Of a stretch of DNA of 64,000 nucleotides, positions 36,343-44,324 are shown one piece after another (positions within the stretch are counted from its first letter, which is position 1; each line of letters begins with the position of its first letter). Location: positions 310,001 through 374,000 of the forward strand of contig NZ_MAFC01000008.1 in NCBI RefSeq assembly GCF_002013465.1, given 5' to 3'. Under the pieces are notes generated by a model, which was given only the letters and a program-made list of their open reading frames with translations, searched no databases and was not told the origin of the DNA. The stretch is from Mycobacterium sp. D16R12 (GTDB lineage: Bacteria; Actinomycetota; Actinomycetes; Mycobacteriales; Mycobacteriaceae). The position numbers and the translations under genes are program-made.

Positions 36343-37230
36343 TTACTCTGATGTGATTCCGAGCTGCTCGGAGCGGGTTTTTGCGGCTTCGACGGCCGCA
36401 TAGACACTTGCCCGCAAACCTCCACGTTCCAATTCACGCAGCGCAGCGGCGGTAGTACCACCCGGCGAGGTAATCGTCGCGCGAAGCTCTGCGGCGGTCG
36501 TGTCGACCTCGGTACGGGTCTGTAGCCCCGGGGCACGATTTTCGTCGGTTTCGGCCCGTTCGAGGAGCATCGCGGCGGATCCGGCCATGGTTTGGATGAC
36601 GAGGTCGGTCGCGACGGGCCGAGTCAGACCCGAAGCGACCCCTGCATCGACGAGCGCCTCCACAAGCAGGAAGAAGTAAGCCGGGCCCGATCCGGACAGT
36701 GCCGTGACGGTATCCATCTGGGATTCGGCCACCTTGATGACGCTGCCCACCGACTCCAACAGCTCGGCGACGGCGCTCAGCTGCTCGTCGGTGGCGAACC
36801 GGCCCTTGGCGATGGCGCTGACCCCGGCGCCGACGAGCATCGGGGCGTTGGGCATCACACGCACCACCGGCGCCCCGGCGGCCAGTTTGGACTCGAAGAA
36901 GCCCGCGGACACTCCCGCGGCCACCGAGACCAACACCTGCTCGGTCTCCCGATCACTACTCTCTGCGTCCAGTTTCGCCAGCGCGGCGGCGATCTCGCTG
37001 GTCGCGCTCTCGACATCGGAGGGTTTGACCGCCACCACAATGAAGTCGGCACCCTCGACGGCATCGGCCACCTCGCTGACCCGAATGGAGTACGCCTCGG
37101 CTAGAGCCTTCGCCCGTGCCGGAACCTTCTCGGAAACGACGATGTCCTTGGCTTGCCGTCCGGCCCGCAGCAGCCCGGAGATAAGTGCTTCGCCGATATT
37201 GCCGCCACCGATAATTGCGATTCTGGACAT
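36343..37230 (-). CDS. proC: Pyrroline-5-carboxylate reductase
   Basis: 295 residues from ATG 37230, the same length as M. tuberculosis ProC. ProC makes proline from pyrroline-5-carboxylate with NAD(P)H. The N-terminal nucleotide turn is IAIIGGGNIGEALI. The signature near residue 175 is TALSGSGPAYFFLLVEAL. It is divergent from the beta-lactamase-fold gene, with two palindromes in the gap. Confidence 0.95.
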   Translation of the reverse strand: MSRIAIIGGGNIGEALISGLLRAGRQAKDIVVSEKVPARAKALAEAYSIRVSEVADAVEGADFIVVAVKPSDVESATSEIAAALAKLDAESSDRETEQVLVSVAAGVSAGFFESKLAAGAPVVRVMPNAPMLVGAGVSAIAKGRFATDEQLSAVAELLESVGSVIKVAESQMDTVTALSGSGPAYFFLLVEALVDAGVASGLTRPVATDLVIQTMAGSAAMLLERAETDENRAPGLQTRTEVDTTAAELRATITSPGGTTAAALRELERGGLRASVYAAVEAAKTRSEQLGITSE

Positions 37231-37259
37231 GGCGACCAGCATGGCAGACCAGCTAGCGC

Positions 37260-37281
37260 GCCCGGAAACGGCTTTCCGGGC
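37260..37281. promoter_or_regulatory. Inverted repeat in the proC/esterase divergent region
   Basis: GCCCGGAAA-CGGC-TTTCCGGGC has perfect 9-bp arms, about 30 nt upstream of the proC ATG. It could be an operator or a leader hairpin. Confidence 0.45.
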
Positions 37282-37304
37282 ATGTGTCGGGCGTCCCGGG
37301 CGCT

Positions 37305-37326
37305 ATGTGCACGCAGATATGCACAT
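37305..37326. promoter_or_regulatory. Second palindrome in the proC/esterase divergent region
   Basis: ATGTGCA-CGCAGATA-TGCACAT has perfect 7-bp arms, 24 nt from the first palindrome and 78 nt upstream of the esterase ATG. A dimeric regulator is possible. Confidence 0.45.
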
Positions 37327-37404
37327 TCGCCTCTGTTTGTGACTATTCGCAGATCTCGCACCAAGTGGTGGCGCACAGCGGGGTATCCGGACTACAAGTT
37401 ACAT

Positions 37405-38649
37405 ATGTCACAACCGCAGCGTCGCGTGCAGACGGATCCCGTTTCCGCACCTGAATCCGTCGGCATCAGCCTGCCCGACGGGGTACATGGGTGGGCACAG
37501 CCCGAGTTCGACCGGGTGGTCCGGAGATTCATGTCCATGTATGTCGGCCGCCCCGGCGGCGGCGCGCTCTGTGTCTACGTCGACGGCGAACCGGTTCTCG
37601 ATATCTGGGCCGGCGAAGCGCGGCCCGGCCTGCCATGGACCCACGACACCGCCCCGATCGTCTATTCGGCATCGAAGGGTGTGACCGCCACGGTGATCCA
37701 TCGGCTGGCCGACCGGGGACTACTGAGCTACGACGCTCCGGTCGCCCGCTACTGGCCGGAGTTCGCCGCCAACGGCAAGGAAGCGGTAACCGTGCGCGAT
37801 GTCCTGGCGCACAAGTCCGGTTTGGCGGCGCTGGCCGCGATCGCCTCCACTCCCGAGGAGCTTCTGGACCACGAACTCATGGAGCAGCGGCTCGCCGCCG
37901 CACCGGTCGGGCGCTACTACGGCAAGGCCGCCTATCACGCGATGAGTTACGGCTGGCTACTGGCCGGGCTCGCGCGCGCGATCACCGGCAACGACATGCG
38001 CACGCTGTATCGCACCGAGATCGCGGACGTCCTCGGCGTCGACGGCATTCACCTGGGCCGCCCGCCCGCCGATTCGCCGACGGTCCCCGCGGGTATCTAC
38101 GCGCAACTCGACAAGGCCGTGACGCTGCCCTTCCTTTCGCGCGGCCTGTCCATCGGGGCACGGGTCGTCGACTTCATTCCGGGTGCGCGGGGCGCCACCG
38201 GAGCGATCCACGTTCCGGGGGCCGAGCGCATCGTCGCCGACGACGGGCACACCAGCGCACCGCTCTACGACACCCAGATGGGCGCGGGCAACGCCATCTG
38301 CACCGCCCCGGCGCTGGCCAAGCTCTACGGCGCGCTGAGCAATCGGGGCAGCGTGGACGGCCGGCAGCTGCTGTCGGCCGAGAAGACCACCGAACTCGCT
38401 CACGGCCGCGGGGGCAGGCCCAACCTTCCCCTCACTCGCGATCTTTGGGAGCTCGGCTATCACTGCATCCCCGCGCCGGGTTTGGTGGGCGGTTTCGGAC
38501 ATATGGGCGCGGGCGGTTCGACCGGGTGGGCAGACCCGAAGCGCCACATCGCCATTGGGCTCACACACAACCATCTGATCCTGCGCAACCCACTGCACAA
38601 CGTGGCCTTCCCGCGGCTATGGGCGGCGACCGTGCGGAGCATGCGCTAG
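37405..38649 (+). CDS. Beta-lactamase-fold serine hydrolase (esterase-like)
   Basis: 414 residues from ATG 37405; the frame is open further upstream but would overlap proC. The SxxK nucleophile is in [14 protein letters not shown] and the Tyr motif is in [14 protein letters not shown]. The fold is class C beta-lactamase/EstB; mycobacterial members are mostly esterases or amidases. No signal peptide is seen, so it is probably cytoplasmic. The stop TAG shares a CTAG with the convergent r2lox gene. Confidence 0.86.
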   Translation: MSQPQRRVQTDPVSAPESVGISLPDGVHGWAQPEFDRVVRRFMSMYVGRPGGGALCVYVDGEPVLDIWAGEARPGLPWTHDTAPIVYSASKGVTATVIHRLADRGLLSYDAPVARYWPEFAANGKEAVTVRDVLAHKSGLAALAAIASTPEELLDHELMEQRLAAAPVGRYYGKAAYHAMSYGWLLAGLARAITGNDMRTLYRTEIADVLGVDGIHLGRPPADSPTVPAGIYAQLDKAVTLPFLSRGLSIGARVVDFIPGARGATGAIHVPGAERIVADDGHTSAPLYDTQMGAGNAICTAPALAKLYGALSNRGSVDGRQLLSAEKTTELAHGRGGRPNLPLTRDLWELGYHCIPAPGLVGGFGHMGAGGSTGWADPKRHIAIGLTHNHLILRNPLHNVAFPRLWAATVRSMR

Positions 38650-39587
38650 GCCGTGGCCACGAGCGCCTGCCTGTCCTCGGCGGCGAACGTGTCTTCCAGC
38701 TGCAGCGGTGAGTAGTCGAGGTCGATCTCGTCGAGCGGGCGCCCACGCGCGCTGCTGATGGTGCCGAACCGGCGCATTCCCTTGTCGGCGGAGTACTGCA
38801 TGAACTCGTCCAGCACGAGCCCGAATGGGGTGTCGGCGCCGTACAGCCCGAAGCCTTCCTCGGTAAGACGCAACGCGATCGGGATGAGTTCGTTCATCCG
38901 GGCCTCGAACACAGACCAGTTGGCATCATCGGCGGCGACATGCCGCCGGCAGGTGAAAGTGCCCCAGGCCATGTGGCGCCGTTCGTCGTCGCCGATCCGG
39001 CGGATCAGTTCCTGCATACCGGGCAGAATCGCGCGGTCCACACAAATCTTGTGCCACGCAAAGTATCCCGTAAGCGCCAGCATGCCCTCGACAACGTGGT
39101 TGTAGGTCACCGAGGCACGAACCTGGGCAGCCGGCGACGGGTCCGAGGCCAGCGTTCCCAAGGCATCGGGAAGCTCATCGAAGAAGATCTCGCGGTAGGC
39201 CGGAAGGTCGTCGAGATATCCGTGCAGATCGTCGCTGATCCCCACGGCGTCAAGCCAGAGCCTGAACACCTGCGTGTGCTTGGCTTCCTCAAAGGCGAAC
39301 TGCGTCAAGTACATTTCGTCGCCGAGTCGCCCCTCGGCGCGCATAGCCGCCATGAACGGCTGAATGTCCTGCGTTACCGACTCCTCCCCCGCGATGAACT
39401 GCGCGCATAGCCGGGTCGCATAGTCGCGCTCACGATCGCTCAGCGATTCCCAATCCGCCCGGTCGCGGGAGAAGTCGATATCGGCCGGATCCCAGAACTT
39501 CGCATTGCCGCCCGCGAACAGCTTGAGCGGCAAAGAATCCCAGTTGAGCCCTCCCTTGCGCAGCGATCCGTAGTGTGTCCGCGTCAT
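38646..39587 (-). CDS. R2-like ligand-binding oxidase (R2lox, Rv0233-like)
   Basis: A protein of 313 residues with a ribonucleotide reductase R2 fold and a hetero-dinuclear Mn/Fe site. All expected ligands are present at the positions known for the family: E68, E101, H104, E167, E202 and H205. The tyrosine-valine pair V71 and Y162, which forms the ether crosslink, is also present. R2lox proteins bind a long-chain fatty acid and oxidise it or a related substrate, and are not ribonucleotide reductases. ATG has AGGAGG upstream, and a CRP-type site lies 44-59 nt before it. The next gene upstream is an HpnE-like FAD protein. Confidence 0.92.
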   Translation of the reverse strand: MTRTHYGSLRKGGLNWDSLPLKLFAGGNAKFWDPADIDFSRDRADWESLSDRERDYATRLCAQFIAGEESVTQDIQPFMAAMRAEGRLGDEMYLTQFAFEEAKHTQVFRLWLDAVGISDDLHGYLDDLPAYREIFFDELPDALGTLASDPSPAAQVRASVTYNHVVEGMLALTGYFAWHKICVDRAILPGMQELIRRIGDDERRHMAWGTFTCRRHVAADDANWSVFEARMNELIPIALRLTEEGFGLYGADTPFGLVLDEFMQYSADKGMRRFGTISSARGRPLDEIDLDYSPLQLEDTFAAEDRQALVATA

Positions 39588-39630
39588 GAGGGCCTCCTAG
39601 TGTCGACATTGACCTAGTAACCATCCTGAA

Positions 39631-39646
39631 TGTGAGTCAGCTCACA
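39631..39646. promoter_or_regulatory. CRP-type operator upstream of r2lox
   Basis: TGTGA-GTCAGC-TCACA fits the CRP consensus TGTGA-N6-TCACA exactly, which is also the form described for the mycobacterial cAMP receptor Rv3676. It lies between the r2lox start and the end of the HpnE-like gene. A TACTAG element at 39612-39617 (minus strand) may be the -10, which would place the site around -33 and favour repression or class II activation. Confidence 0.7.
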
Positions 39647-39655
39647 ATCAAGAGC

Positions 39656-41026
39656 TCAGCCCACCCGCATTTGGTCGAGGATCACGCGGGTCGCCAGCTC
39701 GGCGCTCTGCGCCGCACCGCCGATCGTCGACGGAAAGTCCGTCGCGGTCCAGTCACCCGCGAGTGCCAGCCCGCGCACCGCCGTACGCTGCGGTGGACGC
39801 GCGCCTGCCGTGCCCGGACGCTCGCTGTAGGTGGCACGCGGCATCCGCACCACCTTGGCGTGCACCAATTCGGCATTCTGTGCGGCCGGATAGTAGTTGC
39901 GCAGGAACCGCATACACGTAGCAACGATTTCGCTACTCGACTTCAACGAGTTCAGGGCATACGCGGCGCTGACCGTGATCTCGTAGGAGTACAGACCGCG
40001 TTCGCTGCCGTCGTATCCCACCATCTTCTGCCGGTCGAAGACCTGCTCAACCACTCCCTCACCACCCACGAGAGCGTCGAGGATCGTTTCCAGCCCTAGC
40101 GATTTGTTCAGGTACAGGTACACGCTCACCAATGGGGCAGGAACGAGCTTGGCTGCGGCACTGTACAACTGCTCATGTCCAGGGACGGCATCGAGCAGCC
40201 CCTCCACCGCCCACGGTGGCACGGCGCAGATCACCGCGTCGGCGGATATGAACTCACCATCAGTAAGTGACACACCGGAAACGGCGTTGTTGCGCAACAC
40301 TATTGATTTGACACCGGCGCGGCCACGAACTTCGCAGCCGTGATTGGCGAGTACCTTCTCGGCGCCCGTGACGAACAGCGAGGTGAAGTCGACCGTGGAG
40401 TACAACAGCGTTCCATTGCGGGCGGCGCCGCGTCCTCGGCGGGCCATGGTGACCAGCAGATTTCGGAAAGCACTGGCGGAGATAAGATCCGGCTTCTCGT
40501 TGTGCGCGCCGATGATCAGGAAGTCAATCCAGGTATCGCGCGCGATCTTGGGCATCCCGATGCGGTCGAGCCACTCTCGCGCGGTGATGGCGTCCAGGTC
40601 GTGCGGTGGACGAGCGCAATCCCTGACCATCCGCAGGTAGCCCCGCCACACCCGGAGCCGGTCCAAAATGCTCGCGGCAGGCAGCCAAGCGAATGTCCGC
40701 AGCAGTGAGGTGTTGTCAACCTGCCCCCCGGGCAACAGCCTTCGCGCATATGTTCCCGACTCTGCGGCCAGAAGATCTCGCGCCCCGATGGTTTCGAGGT
40801 AACGCAGCAGCTCCTCCATCGACCCGGACATGACGTGCACACCGTTGTCGGCGACGTCGTCGACCTGAGGAATCTCGATCGAATGGGTGCGCCCGCCCAG
40901 CGTGGCCCGACGCTCCAGCAGTGTCACCCGGAACCCGGCCTCGGCCATCCACACCGCCGACGCGAGCCCCGCCACCCCGGCCCCGATCACCACGCAGTGC
41001 CGAGCGGAATCAATCACGGGCGGCAC
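39656..41026 (-). CDS. FAD-dependent amine oxidase-fold protein (hydroxysqualene dehydroxylase HpnE-like)
   Basis: A protein of 456 residues. The FAD turn is CVVIGAGVAGLASAVWMAEA, then LLERRATLGGRTHSI, and at the C-terminus AGDWTATDFPSTIGGAAQSA, typical of phytoene desaturase/HpnE proteins. Candidate substrates are isoprenoid; no squalene or phytoene synthase gene is seen nearby. The GTG at 41026 overlaps the end of the TetR gene. It is probably co-transcribed with the TetR gene and possibly r2lox. Confidence 0.82.
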   Translation of the reverse strand: MPPVIDSARHCVVIGAGVAGLASAVWMAEAGFRVTLLERRATLGGRTHSIEIPQVDDVADNGVHVMSGSMEELLRYLETIGARDLLAAESGTYARRLLPGGQVDNTSLLRTFAWLPAASILDRLRVWRGYLRMVRDCARPPHDLDAITAREWLDRIGMPKIARDTWIDFLIIGAHNEKPDLISASAFRNLLVTMARRGRGAARNGTLLYSTVDFTSLFVTGAEKVLANHGCEVRGRAGVKSIVLRNNAVSGVSLTDGEFISADAVICAVPPWAVEGLLDAVPGHEQLYSAAAKLVPAPLVSVYLYLNKSLGLETILDALVGGEGVVEQVFDRQKMVGYDGSERGLYSYEITVSAAYALNSLKSSSEIVATCMRFLRNYYPAAQNAELVHAKVVRMPRATYSERPGTAGARPPQRTAVRGLALAGDWTATDFPSTIGGAAQSAELATRVILDQMRVG

Positions 41027-41609
41027 CCAATCCGTGAGTGATGTAGTCGGCGAAATAGCGGCGGACCGCCGCCGGATCCGACAGGTCGATCACGATCGGT
41101 GGGAGCACTTCGATGCTCATCAGGGTTCGGATGATCCATTCGGCGGCCTCCTCCGGGACGATGCGGCCGGGAATCTCCTTGCGTTCCTGCGCTTCCCGTA
41201 TGCGCGGCGTCCAGAACGCGACGGAGCGCTCCATCAGGTCCTCGCCACGCTGGTCCAGGATCAGGTCCAGCAGATCTGTGGTGTGCAGAGCAAGGTGATC
41301 CGTCCACCGGCGGTGCTCGCAGATTCCTGCGGCCGCGGCCGAGACCTGGTCGACCAGCGTGGTCTCCACACCCACCGCTGCGGCGAAGAAGTCGATGAAT
41401 GCGTCTGCGAGATAGCCGAATGCGGTATCGATGGCGGCCTGCTTACCGCCGAACCAGTTGTACAGGGTGCTGCGAGACACCCCGGCCTGCTCGGCCGCGG
41501 CGGAGAGGTTGAACCGCTGCATTCCCGAGCGCACCAGCGTCATGGCGACGGCGGCCACGATCGGCTCGGGGATGTCCGCACGGGGACTATCGGACGCCGC
41601 TATCTCCAT
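41010..41609 (-). CDS. TetR family transcriptional regulator
   Basis: 199 residues from ATG 41609. The helix-turn-helix includes FNLSAAAEQAGVSRSTLYNW. The frame is open upstream but the ATG sits directly beside a palindromic operator (41610-41638), so the short form is used. It likely represses its own operon with the HpnE-like gene (overlap). A GTG at about 41618 is an alternative. Confidence 0.85.
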   Translation of the reverse strand: MEIAASDSPRADIPEPIVAAVAMTLVRSGMQRFNLSAAAEQAGVSRSTLYNWFGGKQAAIDTAFGYLADAFIDFFAAAVGVETTLVDQVSAAAAGICEHRRWTDHLALHTTDLLDLILDQRGEDLMERSVAFWTPRIREAQERKEIPGRIVPEEAAEWIIRTLMSIEVLPPIVIDLSDPAAVRRYFADYITHGLGAARD

Positions 41610-41638
41610 GTTGGACACATTATGAAAAAGTGTCCAAC
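41610..41638. promoter_or_regulatory. TetR operator in front of the regulator gene
   Basis: GTTGGACAC-N11-GTGTCCAAC has perfect 9-bp arms and an AT-rich spacer (ATTATGAAAAA). It borders the TetR ATG itself, a typical autoregulatory site. Confidence 0.75.
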
Positions 41639-41677
41639 CCGTCAATAGTGCGTTCCCGCGGGGCGGACCCGCGATGG

Positions 41678-42121
41678 TTAAGCAGGTACGCAGATGACGA
41701 CCGGGATCTCCCGGTCCGTGTTCTTCTGGTATCCCGCATAGCCGGGGTTGACCTTGACGATCGACGGCCACAACGCGGCCTTCTCATCCGCCGAGGCAGT
41801 GTGCGCCGTGAAGGGGCGCGCGACGTCGTCCACCGCGATCTCGACAGCCGGGTTCTTGACGAGGTTCTTGTACCAGGCCGGGTTCTCGGTGCCCCCGCCA
41901 TAGGAGGCCACCAGCACCACCTTGTCGGGCTCGTAGATCGGCGCGGTCAGCAAGGTGCCGCGGCGCTGCCCCGTCTTGCTACCGATGGTGTACAGCTCCA
42001 CCGGCTGCATGCCCAGCACCTTCTTCGGATACCGGCCGCCGGTGAGCGCGAGCACCGCCCGGTGTCCGTTCTCCAGGAACCAGGCACCGATCCGGATTGC
42101 CCAATCAGGTTGTGTGCTCAT
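41678..42121 (-). CDS. Nitroreductase-family deazaflavin-dependent protein A
   Basis: A protein of 147 residues of the F420-dependent Ddn-like family. VELYTIGSKTGQRRGTLLTA and NPAWYKNLVKNPAVEIAVDD are characteristic. It is a tandem paralogue of the next gene. Such proteins reduce quinones or nitro compounds with F420H2. It is placed between the TetR gene and its paralogue, 11 nt away from the latter. Confidence 0.83.
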   Translation of the reverse strand: MSTQPDWAIRIGAWFLENGHRAVLALTGGRYPKKVLGMQPVELYTIGSKTGQRRGTLLTAPIYEPDKVVLVASYGGGTENPAWYKNLVKNPAVEIAVDDVARPFTAHTASADEKAALWPSIVKVNPGYAGYQKNTDREIPVVICVPA

Positions 42122-42132
42122 AGAAATACTCC

Positions 42133-42588
42133 TTAAGCCGGTTCACAGATGACGACGGGGATGTCCCGGGTGGTGCTGCGCTGATATCCCGCGTATGGGT
42201 TGCCGAATCCCCGGGTGATCTCCGGCCAGAGCTCGGCCTTCTCCTGCTCCGAGGCGGTGCGCGCCGTGTACGGCTTGGTCTGACCGCGCACGGTGATCTC
42301 GACATTCGGATTGGCCACGAGATTCAGGTACCACGCCGGGTTATGCGAGGCTCCGCCGAGCGAAGCGATCACGACAATCCGCTCCGGCGTGAAGATGGGC
42401 GAGCTCAACAGGGAGGACCGCCGTTCACCGGACTTACGCCCGATGGTGTGCAGCTCCAGCGTTGGCATGAACCCGAGCTTGTGCGGCCAGCGGCCGCCGG
42501 TCAGCTTCAACAAGGCGCGGTGCCCGTTCTCGAGCACCCACGCGCCTCCCTCGGCAGCCCAGTCAGGCGTCTTCTGCTTGTCACCCAT
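42133..42588 (-). CDS. Nitroreductase-family deazaflavin-dependent protein B
   Basis: 151 residues from ATG 42588, with GGAGGG about 8-9 nt upstream (GTG 42597 lies too close to that site). Its family segment LELHTIGRKSGERRSSLLSS and the spacing NPAWYLNLVANPNVEITV align with protein A, so this is a tandem duplicate. Two copies may cover different substrates. Confidence 0.83.
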   Translation of the reverse strand: MGDKQKTPDWAAEGGAWVLENGHRALLKLTGGRWPHKLGFMPTLELHTIGRKSGERRSSLLSSPIFTPERIVVIASLGGASHNPAWYLNLVANPNVEITVRGQTKPYTARTASEQEKAELWPEITRGFGNPYAGYQRSTTRDIPVVICEPA

Positions 42589-42617
42589 GGTCGGCACCCT
42601 CCAGTCGAGTAGCCCGA

Positions 42618-43457
42618 TCAGTTTACCGGCACCATGGCGAGCTGGCGAGACTGCACCACCAGAGCGCCCTCGGAGTCGATGACCGTGTGTTCAGAATCAA
42701 ACCAGTGTTGGCCGATCTGGTTGGTACTGCACAACACTCGCAGCCATCCGTCCGAAGGCAGCGTACGCAGATACGTGGTCAGCTGCACGGTCGGCGCCCA
42801 ACCGAAGCGCCCCAGCGGGAAGGTCACCGGTACCGAAATATCGCCACAGACCAACGCGAACAACCCGTCGGGCGCCATATCGCGCGGCCGTGCCCACAGC
42901 ACGATCTCGGGCTTGCCCCGCTCACTCAGGTCGCTCATCGACCGCAGCGAGGGGCGCACATCGATCCCACCGAACAGATGGAAGATGTCCCCCATCGGAT
43001 GGCCCGCGGCGATCGGGGCCACCCCGGGCGGCGGCTCAGCCGGCAGCTGGGTGAGTGCGGGCGGCAGGGCCGTCAGCAGCGGGCCCACGTGCAGCTCGGG
43101 CGTGCCCAGCGTGACGACGGCGTGTACCGCGGTGCGATCACCCTGGATGAGCTCAGCATCGACTAGTGAGATCTGTCTGCCCCGCTTACGGACGGACGTA
43201 CGCACCTGCATGTCACCGGGAGAAGGGGCGAACAGGTAGCTCGCGCTGACGGCAATGGGCTCACTCTCGACCTCGGACGAGCCGCTTGCGCGAAGACCTT
43301 CAGCCAGCGTCTCTCGGGCCGCCCCCGCGAGCAGCGCGAGCATGACGCCACCGTGCAGCTTGGGTCCGATGGTCCAGATGTCGTCTAGGTGCGCGTCAAA
43401 CAGCCCATCGCCCGCGGGCGTGAGAGACATTGCTTGCGCGAAAGGAGCGGTAACCAC
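42618..43457 (-). CDS. Acyl-CoA thioesterase family protein (Rv0499-like)
   Basis: A protein of 279 residues, double hot-dog fold. The N-terminal motif DDIWTIGPKLHGGVMLALLA and the segment ISVPVTFPLGRFGWAPTVQL fit the thioesterase-like (4HBT_3/TesB) family. The substrate is unknown. The start is GTG. A gap of 5 nt separates it from the isomerase gene, the same pair as Rv0498-Rv0499. Confidence 0.83.
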   Translation of the reverse strand: MVTAPFAQAMSLTPAGDGLFDAHLDDIWTIGPKLHGGVMLALLAGAARETLAEGLRASGSSEVESEPIAVSASYLFAPSPGDMQVRTSVRKRGRQISLVDAELIQGDRTAVHAVVTLGTPELHVGPLLTALPPALTQLPAEPPPGVAPIAAGHPMGDIFHLFGGIDVRPSLRSMSDLSERGKPEIVLWARPRDMAPDGLFALVCGDISVPVTFPLGRFGWAPTVQLTTYLRTLPSDGWLRVLCSTNQIGQHWFDSEHTVIDSEGALVVQSRQLAMVPVN

Positions 43458-43462
43458 GCCAC

Positions 43463-44308
43463 CTATCGCACCAGATGGGTTCTGGCGAACTCCAGCGACT
43501 CCCTCAGAATCGCCTCACGCTGGTCTTCGGTGCGCGCCGTCGAGGTGTGCACCTCCAGCACCACCTGTCCGACGAAGTCGCCGGTCGCCAGCTCCCGGCA
43601 TACCTGCGCGACGGGCTGAGTTCCCTTGCCCGGCACCAGATGTTCATCGACGGATGCACCCGTGCCGTCGGTGAGATGCAGGTGCGTCAACCCCGATCCC
43701 ATCCGGCGCATCATCTCCAGCGCGTCGGTCCCGGCAGTGGCGGTATGCGATAGGTCAAGGGTGTAGTGCGCATGATCGGCGTCCGTGGGATCGAACGACG
43801 GCGCGAAGGCGGAGACTCCGATTCCGGGCCTGCCGCCGCGACGTTTCATGCGTTCCACCGATGACTGCCCGGCGCCGAATAGACGGTCGGCGCGCAGCGG
43901 GAACATGTTCTCCACCGCGACGTGGACGTCACTCGAATCCTCCAGCGAGGCAACCTGTTCTGCGAAGCCTTCGGCGTACCGGCGCTGCCAGCGAAAGGGC
44001 GGGTGCACGACAACGGTCTGCGCTCCCAGTTTTTCGGCGGCCCGGACGCTGCGTTCCAGCTTCGGGATCGGGTTGGCACCCCAGACGCGCTGTGACACCA
44101 GTAGGCACGGGGCATGCACGGACAACACCGGCATGTCGTACTTGCGGGAGAGCTTCGCGACGGCGCCGACGTCCTGACTCACCGCCTCGGCCCACACCAT
44201 GAGCTCGACTCCGTCGTACCCGAGTCGGGCCGCATACTCGAAGGCTGCTTCGGTTTTGAGTGGATACACCGAGGCCGTGGACAGACCAACCTTGATCGCA
44301 GGGCGCAC
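43463..44308 (-). CDS. Xylose isomerase-like TIM-barrel protein (Rv0498-like)
   Basis: A protein of 281 residues, AP endonuclease 2/sugar isomerase fold. The opening is VGLSTASVYPLKTEAAFEYA. Metal-ligand candidates are seen in YDGVELMVW, VSVHAPCL-type and VVLEVHTSTAR segments. The substrate is unknown, probably a sugar phosphate. It lies within the Rv0496-Rv0499 syntenic block. Confidence 0.85.
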   Translation of the reverse strand: MRPAIKVGLSTASVYPLKTEAAFEYAARLGYDGVELMVWAEAVSQDVGAVAKLSRKYDMPVLSVHAPCLLVSQRVWGANPIPKLERSVRAAEKLGAQTVVVHPPFRWQRRYAEGFAEQVASLEDSSDVHVAVENMFPLRADRLFGAGQSSVERMKRRGGRPGIGVSAFAPSFDPTDADHAHYTLDLSHTATAGTDALEMMRRMGSGLTHLHLTDGTGASVDEHLVPGKGTQPVAQVCRELATGDFVGQVVLEVHTSTARTEDQREAILRESLEFARTHLVR

Positions 44309-44324
44309 GGTTGGATAACGCTAC

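Noticed and set aside
37491..38711. Long plus-strand open frame of 406 codons over the esterase gene
   Set aside because: Extreme Arg content and no recognisable motif; the overlapping frame has the beta-lactamase-fold signature.
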